Part shown: piece after piece, positions 52,611-60,704 of the stretch
How positions within the stretch are numbered: the first letter of the stretch is position 1
Layout: every line of letters begins with the position of its first letter
Assembly: GCA_900546775.1 (NCBI GenBank)
Contig: UREM01000004.1
Coordinates: 8,664 to 72,663 of the forward strand
Source: an uncultured Collinsella sp.
Lineage (GTDB): Bacteria; Actinomycetota; Coriobacteriia; Coriobacteriales; Coriobacteriaceae
Length of the DNA stretch: 64,000 bases
Reading direction: 5' to 3'
Translations under genes and position numbers: made by a program
Notes under the pieces: generated by a model
Told to the model about the DNA's origin: nothing
Seen by the model: only the letters and a program-made list of their open reading frames with translations
The model's database searches: none

Positions 52611-53375
52611 TTACAGGTCGCGGTAGTCGATCAGGCGAAGATCAGGTTGAGACTCAAGCCAAGTGCGAAGCTCGGGGTCGATCAGCGCATCGACTTCCTT
52701 GGTGCGGTCGGTCGTGAGCGAGCTGTTCTCCAGGATAAAACGATCGAGATAACCCGGATGGCACACAAAGACGACCGTCTCGCCGTCCACCATCTCGCGA
52801 ACCGTCTGCATGATTGCCTCTTTGGGCTCGTAGCCCGGCTCCATCGAGCGCATCACCATGCGCAGATCAGTATCTCCGCAATGCACCACAGCCGCGGGGT
52901 CGAAGCTCGCCTTTTGCTCCTTAAGGCCCAGCTCCTGAGCAACCGCCGAGATCGCTCGGTTAAGGTTTTTGCTCATGACGGCATGGGCCTCAAAGTAATC
53001 GGGCTCGCGGCCCACGATCTCGACAAAGCGGTCATGCTGCGCGCGGATCTCGATGCAGGCCTCGTCGAAGTCTATCAACTCCTCGCCGCGCTTAAAATGC
53101 TCGCGGAAGGTACGGCTGCTATGGAACTCGCCGTTCTCGTTGAGCATGCTCGGAATGAGCGCCGGGTCGGCACACGGCTTGCCCAGGCACACGTTGGTAT
53201 GCTGACCCACCGCAATGCCGACATCCGCCACGAGCGACCAGCCACGCTCGGCCTCGGGCATATTGGGCATAAGTCCCGCCGAGCGCACCAGGCCCTCATT
53301 GATACTGCGGGCAATCCCCAGGTTAACGGCATACGAATAACCGATATCGTCGGCACGAATGAGCAATTGCTTCAT
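52611..53375 (-). CDS. ChbG/YdjC-family carbohydrate deacetylase
   Basis: A 254-aa cytoplasmic protein of the YdjC/ChbG family, metal-dependent deacetylases that remove acetyl groups from chito-oligosaccharides or related sugars. The metal-binding start IRADDIGYS near residue 6 is intact, a His occurs in AVGQHTNVCLG near 58, EAHAVMSKN near 127 gives another, and VVFVCHPGYLD near 205 the last. ATG 53375 follows GGGGGTC; the ATG four codons upstream lies before that SD. It is next to a beta-glucoside-type PTS gene on the same strand, so the two may act in glycan or glycoside use. Confidence 0.85.
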   Translation of the reverse strand: MKQLLIRADDIGYSYAVNLGIARSINEGLVRSAGLMPNMPEAERGWSLVADVGIAVGQHTNVCLGKPCADPALIPSMLNENGEFHSSRTFREHFKRGEELIDFDEACIEIRAQHDRFVEIVGREPDYFEAHAVMSKNLNRAISAVAQELGLKEQKASFDPAAVVHCGDTDLRMVMRSMEPGYEPKEAIMQTVREMVDGETVVFVCHPGYLDRFILENSSLTTDRTKEVDALIDPELRTWLESQPDLRLIDYRDL

Positions 53376-53452
53376 ATTGACCCCCATCTACGGAAAGGGA
53401 CACTTGAAGCGCAGCCAAGTGCCCCAGATAATTGTCCTACCGAACGGATGCT

Positions 53453-54901
53453 TTAGGCTTTGGCGGCAGCAGCGTCTTCGTCGAGCTGCTCCTTGGTAAA
53501 GCCAAAGAAGTAGGCGATGGCAGCGGCGGCAACAAATGCAGTGCCCGATGCAACGCAGCCCCATACGAGATTAGCAGTTCCGCCTGCAACATAACCTGTA
53601 ATACCAAGGATATTAGTTGCGCCCAAAACATACGTCGTGACATTGGTGAGAGCCGCGATCAGGCCGCCGATAGCGCCGCCCGCGACCATGGCACCCAGGC
53701 AGCGAGTATACTTAAAGCCGCAGCCATACAGCGCGGGCTCCGTCACGCCACCGACAATGCCGGAGAGCGAGAAACCAAGCATAGCGCCCTTTTCGTCGAC
53801 CTCCTTAAGGCGCAGGAAGGCACCGAAGGCCATGCCCCACGTGGCGAACTGAGCGATAGCACCCGCGACCATAACGCAGGAGTCAGACCCTGAGGTGAGC
53901 ACCTGCACAATGCCGAGGGCAATCAGAACCTGGTGCATACCGGTCATAACCAGGAACTCCCAAAGCGCAGCAATGGCGACGAGGGAGAGGATCGTGACGA
54001 TGCCGCCAGCGTTTCCGAGGCCGAACATAAAGTTGCCGACCAGGTCGCCCAGAATGGAACCAATCGGAGCTAGGGCGCACAGGGAAACGGGGGTCATCAC
54101 AGCCATGGTGCACACGGGCACAAACACCGTGGAGAGCATGTCGGGGATGATCTTCTTCATGAACTTCTCGACGACCATCAGCACCGGCATAGACAGCAGC
54201 ATGGGGAGCACGGTCGCAGAATAGTTGTTCAGCTGAGCCGGGAGCACGCCGTAAACCATCGTGGTCGTAGCACCAGAATCCGCAGCGGCGTTGACCAACG
54301 TCATGAACTCGGGGGCAATGAGCACGCCGCCGAGCATCATGCCGAGCGGCTGGCTGCAGCCGAGCTGCTTTGCGGCAGCCCAACCCAGATAGACAGGAAG
54401 GAAATAATAGCCGGCGTTGTAAATCCAGTTGTAGAAGAAGTTGTAGATGTCGGAATCGGCAGACCAGATACCGAGCATGCCGTCGCCGCAAAGTACGGCA
54501 AGTGTGCGGAACATGGCGGCGCCCATGATAATGGGGATCGTCATGCACATTGTCTTGGACAGGTAGTTAAGGGCCTTCTTGCCCGCAGTCTTGACCGTCA
54601 GTGGCTCCTTGGTGCCGTCATCGAGGTTCTCGTCAATGGAGCCTTCGCCCTTGACGCCCAGCGCAATGGCGGCGTCATAGACCTTCGGCACGTTCTGGCC
54701 AATGATGACCTGATACTGGCCGCCAGACCACTGTGCGCCCAACACACCCTTGATCTTCTTAACTTCATTATCATTGGGAATGGACTGATCTTTGAGGTTC
54801 AGACGCAAGCGGGTCATGCAGTGCGTCGCGTTCGTCACATTGGAGGCGCCGCCGACGGCAGCGAGCACGTCCTCGGCAATCTTCTTGTTATCGACAGTCA
54901 T
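53453..54901 (-). CDS. PTS transporter, beta-glucoside-type EIIBC
   Basis: Phosphorylates and imports a sugar, using phosphate from HPr/EIIA. 482 aa. The EIIB domain (1-85) holds the phosphorylated Cys in ATHCMTRLRL near residue 27, and EIIC with about ten helices covers residues 100-470 with the TEPALYG segment near 383. Related BglP-type proteins have an added EIIA domain of about 150 aa, which is missing here, so an EIIA must come from elsewhere. ATG 54901 follows GAAGGG. It is preceded by a LicT-type RAT and terminator (55045-55129), so expression depends on antitermination, probably induced by an aryl- or beta-glucoside. Confidence 0.9.
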   Translation of the reverse strand: MTVDNKKIAEDVLAAVGGASNVTNATHCMTRLRLNLKDQSIPNDNEVKKIKGVLGAQWSGGQYQVIIGQNVPKVYDAAIALGVKGEGSIDENLDDGTKEPLTVKTAGKKALNYLSKTMCMTIPIIMGAAMFRTLAVLCGDGMLGIWSADSDIYNFFYNWIYNAGYYFLPVYLGWAAAKQLGCSQPLGMMLGGVLIAPEFMTLVNAAADSGATTTMVYGVLPAQLNNYSATVLPMLLSMPVLMVVEKFMKKIIPDMLSTVFVPVCTMAVMTPVSLCALAPIGSILGDLVGNFMFGLGNAGGIVTILSLVAIAALWEFLVMTGMHQVLIALGIVQVLTSGSDSCVMVAGAIAQFATWGMAFGAFLRLKEVDEKGAMLGFSLSGIVGGVTEPALYGCGFKYTRCLGAMVAGGAIGGLIAALTNVTTYVLGATNILGITGYVAGGTANLVWGCVASGTAFVAAAAIAYFFGFTKEQLDEDAAAAKA

Positions 54902-55044
54902 GTCGAATCCCTTCTCTTCCAACTAAAGGCCGTGGGACTTCACGGCACCAAGACGCACGATTCCGCTCGCGCCTGCGCAGCGCGCGATACCAGTTGGCAA
55001 GAGATTGATTTGCATGTGATTCCCGGGTGGATCGACATGAAAAA

Positions 55045-55129
55045 AGCCCCGCGCACAACCGACAGAGACCCAATTATGGTCTCGGCAGAATCGGTAGTGC
55101 CTCTCGGAGCTGCGCCGTGAGTAACACCC
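55045..55129 (-). promoter_or_regulatory. LicT/BglG-type RAT antiterminator overlapping an intrinsic terminator
   Basis: On the minus strand the RNA reads GGGTGTTACTC ... AGGCACTACC over 55129-55093, close to the RAT consensus of BglG/LicT targets (GGATTGTTACTG ... AGGCAAAACC). An overlapping terminator stem uses AGCTCCG (55111-55105, inside the RAT) with CGGGGCT (55051-55045), followed by TTTTTT (55045-55040). RAT formation and the terminator are mutually exclusive. Between them lies a further hairpin, GAGACC/GGTCTC. Confidence 0.75.
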
Positions 55130-55241
55130 AACACACGGCGAGTATATGCGGCAGATGCGTTCGTTGCGGCTCAGATTACCGACGAACGGTAGCAAACGAC
55201 CCGCGAACGGTCGCCATGACGGAAAGGAAATACCAGAGAGC

Positions 55242-56078
55242 CTATTTATCCGAGTGGACAGAAGCCACGCGATTCACATGCATGATCAGATAGACGAGCT
55301 CCTCTTGGGCCAATGGCTCGCCAAAGGTCTCTTGAATCAGATCGTCGACACGGTGAACGCAACGCGATGCCGCCGGATACTGCTCCACGAGCACGTCGTA
55401 AAGACCGGAGTTCTCGGTATCGATCGGCTCTTTCTTTGCCACGCGGTCGAGCAGATAGCGCACATGAGTGGCAAAGCGGGCAAAGGCGAACGACGAGCGA
55501 TCGACCGTCACACCCAACTCTTCTTGAATAATCGCGACCGTCATATCGAGCAGTCGCTCCTCGTGCTGCTCGGCAAGCACGCGCCGCTCGCTCGGCTTAA
55601 CCGATGCGTTGACAATCGACATGGCAATGCCCGCGGCCTCGCTTCGGGGCATGCGCACATGAAAGCTCTTCTGGATGCCGCGAACAGCCAGCTCGCCCAA
55701 GCGGTATTCGATGGGATGCAGCTGCTCCAGATCGCGCTCAAGCGGCAACGACACCACCATGTGTTCGCGGGCGCGCTTAATGGCAAACTGAATATGGTCT
55801 GCCAATGTAATGGGAAGGTTAGGACTCAATTCGTACGAAATCTGTCCGGTCGCGATATCGGCCAGCTGAGCAGAAAACTCCAGCACCTCGGGGTCGACCT
55901 CATCGATAAACGCCAGGTACTTTGAATCGATGCCGTAAAAGGTACGCGTGATGACATCCAGGTCGACCTCATGCGGCATATCGCCAAAGCCGATACCGCG
56001 GCCCAGCGCGATAAGCTGACGCCCCGCGCCATCTTCGCAGATGGCAGCGTTGTGGTTAATGCGCTGGATAGCCCTCAT
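55242..56078 (-). CDS. licT: LicT/BglG-family transcription antiterminator
   Basis: Binds RAT RNA to prevent termination in front of sugar PTS genes. 278 aa. The RNA-binding CAT domain (1-55) reads MRAIQRINHNAAICEDGAGR then LIALGRGIGFG; PRD1 and PRD2 follow. PRD2 has the His residues in RFATHVRYLL and LIMHVNRV. In PRD1 a His is present in LADHIQFAI, but the second position (EAAGIAMSI, usually A-x-H) is Ser. It starts at ATG after TAGGAGCGATGATTCC and lies upstream of the RAT/terminator and the PTS gene, all on the minus strand, so it regulates its own neighbour. PTS phosphorylation of the PRDs is expected to control it. Confidence 0.88.
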   Translation of the reverse strand: MRAIQRINHNAAICEDGAGRQLIALGRGIGFGDMPHEVDLDVITRTFYGIDSKYLAFIDEVDPEVLEFSAQLADIATGQISYELSPNLPITLADHIQFAIKRAREHMVVSLPLERDLEQLHPIEYRLGELAVRGIQKSFHVRMPRSEAAGIAMSIVNASVKPSERRVLAEQHEERLLDMTVAIIQEELGVTVDRSSFAFARFATHVRYLLDRVAKKEPIDTENSGLYDVLVEQYPAASRCVHRVDDLIQETFGEPLAQEELVYLIMHVNRVASVHSDK

Positions 56079-56151
56079 GGAATCATCGCTCCTACTAAAA
56101 CGCGCCGTGCAGACCATCCGCGCGGCGCGTTCATTCTACCTGCACTTACAG

Positions 56152-56697
56152 CTAGAGTCCAAAGAAGCCCAGGATCTGGTCGCGGCTAACGGGCTTGTAG
56201 TTGTTGGCATCGAGGCCAACGTCGTAGCGAAGGACTGGGCGCTCGCGATCGCGATTGCGCGCGTTGGTGCGGTCTCCCCTGCTGTGAATGTGCCCGTGCA
56301 GCATGATGGCGCCGCGCGCCTTGCCATTCCAGCTGAGCATGGGGTAATGGCTCATCACCAGACGATGGCCCTTCGCGTAACCGGGAGCGATCTCCAGATA
56401 ATCGCGCACCTCATCCCAAATGTGCGGCGCGTCCGGATCTTCCCAATCGCCGTCATGGTTACCACGGATGAGCGTTATGTTCTGGCAGTCGATGCGCTCG
56501 CGCAGGCGAACCGCTTCCGCCAGGGGCAATCGATACGTAAAGTCTCCCAGGACATAAAGGCGGTCGTCCACAGCCACGCACTCGTTGATGGCATCGATGA
56601 CACGGCGGTTCATCTCCTCGACCGAGTCAAACGGTCGATCCATGTCGTGCAAGATATTCGTATCGCCCAGGTGCAGGTCGGCGGTAAACCACATCAT
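56152..56697 (-). CDS. calcineurin-like metallophosphoesterase
   Basis: A 181-aa phosphoesterase. It has the metallophosphoesterase motifs WFTADLHLGDTNI near residue 2, LYVLGDFTYR near 44, LIRGNHDGDW near 72 and MSHYPML then MLHGHIHSRGDR near 107 and 124. The family hydrolyses phosphomonoesters or cyclic nucleotides, but the substrate cannot be read here. The ATG at 56697 follows GAGGACAGAG; an in-frame ATG five codons upstream also exists. It is a single gene. Confidence 0.88.
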   Translation of the reverse strand: MMWFTADLHLGDTNILHDMDRPFDSVEEMNRRVIDAINECVAVDDRLYVLGDFTYRLPLAEAVRLRERIDCQNITLIRGNHDGDWEDPDAPHIWDEVRDYLEIAPGYAKGHRLVMSHYPMLSWNGKARGAIMLHGHIHSRGDRTNARNRDRERPVLRYDVGLDANNYKPVSRDQILGFFGL

Positions 56698-56763
56698 CGT
56701 CTCTGTCCTCATTTCGCAACGCGTATAAGACCTGTTTAGTATACAGACGCGACGATGAGACAG

Positions 56764-56943
56764 TCACCCAAAGAGCCCACCGAACAGACCTCGGCGACGC
56801 TTGTCCTTTTTATTCGAACCTTTACCCCGGGCGTTCTTATCCTTTTGCTTTTTGCGGTCCTGCTCCAACTCATCGTCATCGAGCAGCAAATCCCACTCAA
56901 ACGGATCGCCTACCAGATCGAACAGGTCATCGTCATCAAACAC
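56764..56943 (-). CDS. small protein with acidic N terminus and basic C terminus
   Basis: A 59-aa protein from a GTG five bases after GGAGG, the clearest ribosome site in the area. Residues 1-31 are very acidic (DDDDLFDLV and DDDELEQD), residues 32-52 are strongly basic (KKQKDKNARGKG, KKDKRRR), and the end is hydrophobic GLFGGLFG. It follows the Cys-rich small ORF by 18 bases on the same strand. The bipolar charge and hydrophobic tail suggest a membrane or nucleic-acid binding accessory protein. I do not recognise it. Confidence 0.55.
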   Translation of the reverse strand: MFDDDDLFDLVGDPFEWDLLLDDDELEQDRKKQKDKNARGKGSNKKDKRRRGLFGGLFG

Positions 56944-56961
56944 GTGCGCCTCCATTACCGA

Positions 56962-57141
56962 TTAGCGAGCATCCACAACGTAGTTGAGAAGTCTACGGGC
57001 CCGTGCGGACACAAATTCATCCTGTCTGCGTCTTTCAATCGTTTGCCGCAACGCTTGCGCGACGGGACGCTTGCAGATAAGATAGGGACACGGATGGCAC
57101 CCGTGGCAGCGGGTCTTGCCAACTCCGATACACGTTTTCAT
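56962..57141 (-). CDS. very small Cys-rich protein (candidate, under 60 aa)
   Basis: A 59-aa frame with ATG at 57141. It has five Cys in the first 23 residues (C4, C12, C15, C18, C23; text CHGCHPCPYLICKRP) followed by a basic helical part, RQTIERRRQDEF. The Cys spacing is zinc-finger or iron-sulfur like. No good SD precedes the ATG, so the start is uncertain. It lies between an aldehyde dehydrogenase terminator and the 59-aa charged protein, and the two small frames together could be one operon. I do not recognise it. Confidence 0.4.
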   Translation of the reverse strand: MKTCIGVGKTRCHGCHPCPYLICKRPVAQALRQTIERRRQDEFVSARARRLLNYVVDAR

Positions 57142-57151
57142 CGTGAGAAAT

Positions 57152-57179
57152 GGCCGTCTTCGCTTACGCGAGGGCGGCC
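57152..57179 (-). terminator. terminator-like hairpin after the aldehyde dehydrogenase gene
   Basis: A 12-bp stem GGCCGTCTTCGC/GCGAGGGCGGCC (two T-G pairs) with a four-base TTAC loop and ATTTCTC following on the minus strand. Confidence 0.7.
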
Positions 57180-57207
57180 ACTTTGTTTATCCCTATGTCA
57201 TCTGATT

Positions 57208-58587
57208 CTAATGCACAAACATGCGCACGAATTTGTGTTTCCAGCTTGCATAAGGGGCGTAGCGGAATGGCACGTCCAGCCACGTTGCCTTGTTCACGAT
57301 GCTCTTCTTGTGGCTAAACGTATCGAAGCTCTCGCGTCCATGGTATTGCCCCATACCGCTCGCGCCCATGCCACCAAAGCCCATATGGCTCGTAGCCAAG
57401 TGCATAATCGTGTCGTTGACGCAGCCGCCGCCAAAGGGCACATAACGCACAAAGCGCTGCTGAACCGCGCGGTCCTGGCTAAAGATATACAGGGCCAGCG
57501 GCGTCGGGCGATCGGTAATAAACGTCTCGACCCTGTCTAAGCTCTCATACGTCAGCACCGGCAGGATGGGGCCGAAAATCTCCTCCTGCATCACGGCATC
57601 ATCGGGCGCCACGCCGTCCAAAATCGTCGGCTCAATCTTGAGAGAAGCCTCGCGCGCGGCGCCTCCAAGCACGACCTTATCGGGATCGATCAGTCCGCGC
57701 ACGCGCGCAAAGTGCTTGGCGTTGACGATACGGCCGTAGTCCTCGTTGTCGAGCGGATGCTCGCCAAACATACGATGGACCTCCTCCTTGATGAGGCCCA
57801 ACAGCTCGTCGTGCACGCGCGCATCGACCAACAGGTAGTCGGGCGCCACGCAGGTCTGCCCAACGTTGAGCCATTTGCCAAAGGCGATGCGCCGTGCCGC
57901 GACTTTCAAGTTTGCCGTGGCATCCACAATGCAGGGGCTCTTTCCGCCCAGCTCAAGCGTCACGGGCGTCAGGTTTTTACTTGCGCGCTCCATGACGAGC
58001 TTGCCGACCGGAACGCTACCGGTAAAGAAAATCTTGTCCCAGCACTCATCGAGCAGTGCTTCGTTCTCGGCACGGCCGCCTTCTACAACCGTCACCAGGC
58101 GCGGATCAAATGCCTCTTCGCAGATTTGCTTGAGCACCGCGCTCGATGCCGGGGCATAGGCGCTCGGCTTGATGACCACGGTATTGCCTGCGGCAAGGGC
58201 TCCAGCGAGCGGCTCGAGCGTCAACAAAAACGGATAGTTCCATGGAGCCATGATGAGCGTGACGCCATAGGGCACGGCCTGCGTCTTACACACGCTCACG
58301 GCGTTGGCGAGGTCGCACGGGCGCAGGCGCGGGCGACTCCATCGAGCAACATGCGCAATCTGATGACGAATCTCGGAAAGAGACGTGCCGATCTCGCACA
58401 TATAGGCCTCGTCGTGCGACTTGACCAAATCGGTCTTGAGCGCATGAGCGATATCGGCCTCGTGCGCCCGTACTGCATCGCGCAAGCTCACAAGCGCGCG
58501 GCGGCGAGCGTCGACATCAAACGTGGCGTGCGTCTTAAAGTAGGCGCGCTGGTCGCCGACGATGCGCGCAATTTCCTCGGTGTTCAT
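57208..58587 (-). CDS. aldehyde dehydrogenase, ALDH3-type
   Basis: A 459-aa NAD(P)+-dependent aldehyde dehydrogenase. Catalytic features are MAPWNYPFLLTLEPLAGALA near 113, the cofactor block FFTGSVPVGK near 192, ELGGKSPCIVD near 214 and the catalytic Cys in GKWLNVGQTCVAPDYLL near 245. EEIFGPILPVLTY near 341 and the C-terminal region are of the ALDH3 type used for aliphatic or aromatic aldehydes, including those made by the alcohol dehydrogenase upstream. It starts eight bases after the adh stop, following AGGAGGG, so the two genes form an operon. Confidence 0.9.
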   Translation of the reverse strand: MNTEEIARIVGDQRAYFKTHATFDVDARRRALVSLRDAVRAHEADIAHALKTDLVKSHDEAYMCEIGTSLSEIRHQIAHVARWSRPRLRPCDLANAVSVCKTQAVPYGVTLIMAPWNYPFLLTLEPLAGALAAGNTVVIKPSAYAPASSAVLKQICEEAFDPRLVTVVEGGRAENEALLDECWDKIFFTGSVPVGKLVMERASKNLTPVTLELGGKSPCIVDATANLKVAARRIAFGKWLNVGQTCVAPDYLLVDARVHDELLGLIKEEVHRMFGEHPLDNEDYGRIVNAKHFARVRGLIDPDKVVLGGAAREASLKIEPTILDGVAPDDAVMQEEIFGPILPVLTYESLDRVETFITDRPTPLALYIFSQDRAVQQRFVRYVPFGGGCVNDTIMHLATSHMGFGGMGASGMGQYHGRESFDTFSHKKSIVNKATWLDVPFRYAPYASWKHKFVRMFVH

Positions 58588-58595
58588 GAGCCCTC

Positions 58596-59816
58596 CTAGT
58601 TCTCGTCCTCAAACATACCACCCGCGACGACCTCGTACATACGCTCGAGCTCCAAACGGTCCATCAAAAGTGGAACGGGGTATAGCGGATTGGCCTCGGC
58701 ATCGGCATGGGCCGCCATTTGCGGAATATCGGAGCGGCGAATGCCCGTCACATATTTGGGAATGCCCAAGGCGGCATTCATGCGGTCGACCCAATCGATA
58801 AAGGCCTCGGCCGCAAGACTGTCCTGCGCGTTAGCCGGCGCGATACCGGCCATGCGAGCAAGATCGGCAAGCTTGGGGGCGGCGGCGTCACCATAAGCGC
58901 GAAGCATGTGCGGCAGGATGATCGCGTTGGCCAAACCGTGCGGAATTCCGTATCGGCCGCCCAGACTGTGCGCGATGGCATGCACGTATCCGACATAGGA
59001 GCGGGTAAATGCAACACCCGCTTTATACGCCGCCGAAAGCATATTGCGACGAGCGCGCATGTCGTCGCCATGCTCATAAGCCTCGGGCAAATTGTCGTGG
59101 ATGAGCTGGACCGCCTGACGCGCCATCTTGCGCGTGTAGGGCGTGGTGCTACGGCCGATAAAGGCCTCGACGGCATGCGTCAGGGCATCCATGCCCGTCT
59201 GCCCCGTAATGGAGGCGGGCAGGCCGCGTGTAAACTCGGGGTCGTGCACCGCAAAGCGCGGGATAAGCACAAAGTCGTTAATGGGGTACTTGTAGTGCGT
59301 CTCGTCATCGGTGATAACCGCCGCGAGTGTGACTTCGCTTCCCGTGCCTGCCGTGGTAGGGACGGCAATGAGCAGCGGCAGGCGACGATGAATCCGCAGC
59401 AGGCCGCGCATCTTGTTGATGGGCTTGTTTGGCTGCGCAATACGTGCGCCCACGCCCTTGGCGCAGTCCATGGCTGATCCTCCGCCAAAGCCGATAATGG
59501 CCCGGCAGGCGCTCTCTCGGTACAGGGACGCCGCTTCCTCCACGTTTGAGACCGTGGGGTTTGCACGCGTTTCGGCATAGACCGAAACGCCAATCCCCTT
59601 GGATGCGAGCGCCGTCTCGAGCGGTGCCGTGAGCCCCAGACGGGCAATGCCGGGATCCGTCACGATAAGGACCTTCTGGATCGAGCGCTTTTGAAGCACC
59701 GCGGGCACATCCTCGGCATGCTCTAAAATGCGTGGCTCGGTATAGGGCAGGATTGGCAATGCAATGCGAAAAACCGTCTGATATGTTCGGCACCAGGCAC
59801 GACGGGCTAGATGCAT
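58596..59816 (-). CDS. iron-containing alcohol dehydrogenase
   Basis: A 406-aa Fe-dependent alcohol dehydrogenase, NAD(P)H cofactor. The dinucleotide-binding loop GFGGGSAMDCAKGVG is near 109, GTGSEVT near 158, and the iron ligands Asp and His are in GMDALTHAVEAF near 209 and the YVHAIAHSLGG then GIPHGLANA region near 275-290. It belongs with the two-step alcohol/aldehyde pair downstream. ATG 59816 follows AAGGAGTTTCC. A short inverted repeat TGTTGA-TAGG-TCAACA (59835-59850) lies just before the ribosome site and could be an operator. Confidence 0.92.
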   Translation of the reverse strand: MHLARRAWCRTYQTVFRIALPILPYTEPRILEHAEDVPAVLQKRSIQKVLIVTDPGIARLGLTAPLETALASKGIGVSVYAETRANPTVSNVEEAASLYRESACRAIIGFGGGSAMDCAKGVGARIAQPNKPINKMRGLLRIHRRLPLLIAVPTTAGTGSEVTLAAVITDDETHYKYPINDFVLIPRFAVHDPEFTRGLPASITGQTGMDALTHAVEAFIGRSTTPYTRKMARQAVQLIHDNLPEAYEHGDDMRARRNMLSAAYKAGVAFTRSYVGYVHAIAHSLGGRYGIPHGLANAIILPHMLRAYGDAAAPKLADLARMAGIAPANAQDSLAAEAFIDWVDRMNAALGIPKYVTGIRRSDIPQMAAHADAEANPLYPVPLLMDRLELERMYEVVAGGMFEDEN

Positions 59817-59834
59817 AAAGGAAACTCCTTCATT

Positions 59835-59850
59835 TGTTGATAGGTCAACA
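59835..59850. promoter_or_regulatory. inverted repeat just upstream of the adh/aldh operon
   Basis: TGTTGA and TCAACA with a four-base spacer lie 19-34 bases before the adh start codon, within an AT-rich stretch that continues to 60000. It could be a repressor operator; no partner is known. Confidence 0.4.
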
Positions 59851-59964
59851 TTTGCTCGCCCGATTGTACTCAGCGGCGTCCGTATATGACTTGCAAACCG
59901 TTAATCAATCAACATCTTCATATCTCAAAATTATTTTATTAAAAATCATTCCTAATAGGCTTCA

Positions 59965-59999
59965 CATTTGGTTGCATTTATGGATAATAGAACTCGTCA
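59965..59999 (+). promoter_or_regulatory. AT-rich promoter region of the rubrerythrin gene
   Basis: TTCACA with GATAAT 16 bases downstream lies in a strongly AT-rich stretch upstream of the 60073 ATG. The 256-base gap to adh contains no other gene. Confidence 0.4.
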
Positions 60000-60072
60000 A
60001 GACGCACGTCCGGAGAGGGCCCTTACGGGACCGGACGAGCGCACCATCGCCATCGATCGAAAGGATCGAATC

Positions 60073-60633
60073 ATGAAGTTTGTTTGCCCCGTTTGCGGTT
60101 ATGTGGAAGAGTTCGACGGCGACCAGCTGCCCGAGGATTTCAAGTGCCCCCAGTGCGGCGTTCCCGGCTCTCGCTTCCTGAAGCAGGAGGAGGGCCAGCT
60201 CGAGTGGGCTGCCGAGCACGTCGTGGGCGTCGCCAAGATGGAGGGCGTCTCCGAGGACATCGTTGCCGATCTGCGCGCCAACTTTGAGGGCGAGTGCTCT
60301 GAGGTCGGTATGTACCTGGCCATGGCTCGCGTCGCTCATCGCGAGGGCTATCCCGAGATCGGCCTGTACTGGGAGAAGGCTGCCCACGAGGAGGCCGAGC
60401 ACGCCGCCAAGTTCGCTGAGCTCCTGGGCGAGGTCGTGACCGACTCCACCAAGAAGAACCTCGAAATGCGCGTTGAGGCCGAGAACGGCGCCACCGCCGG
60501 CAAGACCGATCTTGCCAAGCGCGCCAAGGCCGCTGGCCTCGATGCCATTCACGACACCGTGCACGAGATGGCTCGCGACGAGGCTCGCCACGGCAAGGCT
60601 TTCGCCGGTCTGCTCAAGCGCTACTTTGGCTAA
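60073..60633 (+). CDS. reverse rubrerythrin (rubredoxin domain first)
   Basis: A 186-aa peroxidase-like diiron protein that protects anaerobes from hydrogen peroxide and oxygen. Unlike ordinary rubrerythrin, the rubredoxin domain is N-terminal: CPVCGY near residue 5-10 and [11 protein letters not shown] near 29-39. The diiron four-helix domain follows from about residue 50, with Glu residues in [13 protein letters not shown] near 75, [14 protein letters not shown] near 105 and [12 protein letters not shown] near 165. This domain order is typical of clostridial revRbr, which uses NADH through a flavoprotein partner. The longer frame upstream is not needed; ATG 60073 follows AAAGGATCG. A terminator follows. 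Confidence 0.92.
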   Translation: MKFVCPVCGYVEEFDGDQLPEDFKCPQCGVPGSRFLKQEEGQLEWAAEHVVGVAKMEGVSEDIVADLRANFEGECSEVGMYLAMARVAHREGYPEIGLYWEKAAHEEAEHAAKFAELLGEVVTDSTKKNLEMRVEAENGATAGKTDLAKRAKAAGLDAIHDTVHEMARDEARHGKAFAGLLKRYFG

Positions 60634-60666
60634 GCCAACCGCCTGAGACATAACCTCTAGCTTCAT

Positions 60667-60697
60667 AAGGCCCGAACCGCATGGTTCGGGCCTTTTT
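60667..60697 (+). terminator. intrinsic terminator after the rubrerythrin gene
   Basis: A stem AAGGCCCGAACC/GGTTCGGGCCTT with a four-base loop and TTTTT; convergent with pdxR. Confidence 0.9.
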
Positions 60698-60704
60698 CGT
60701 GGGC

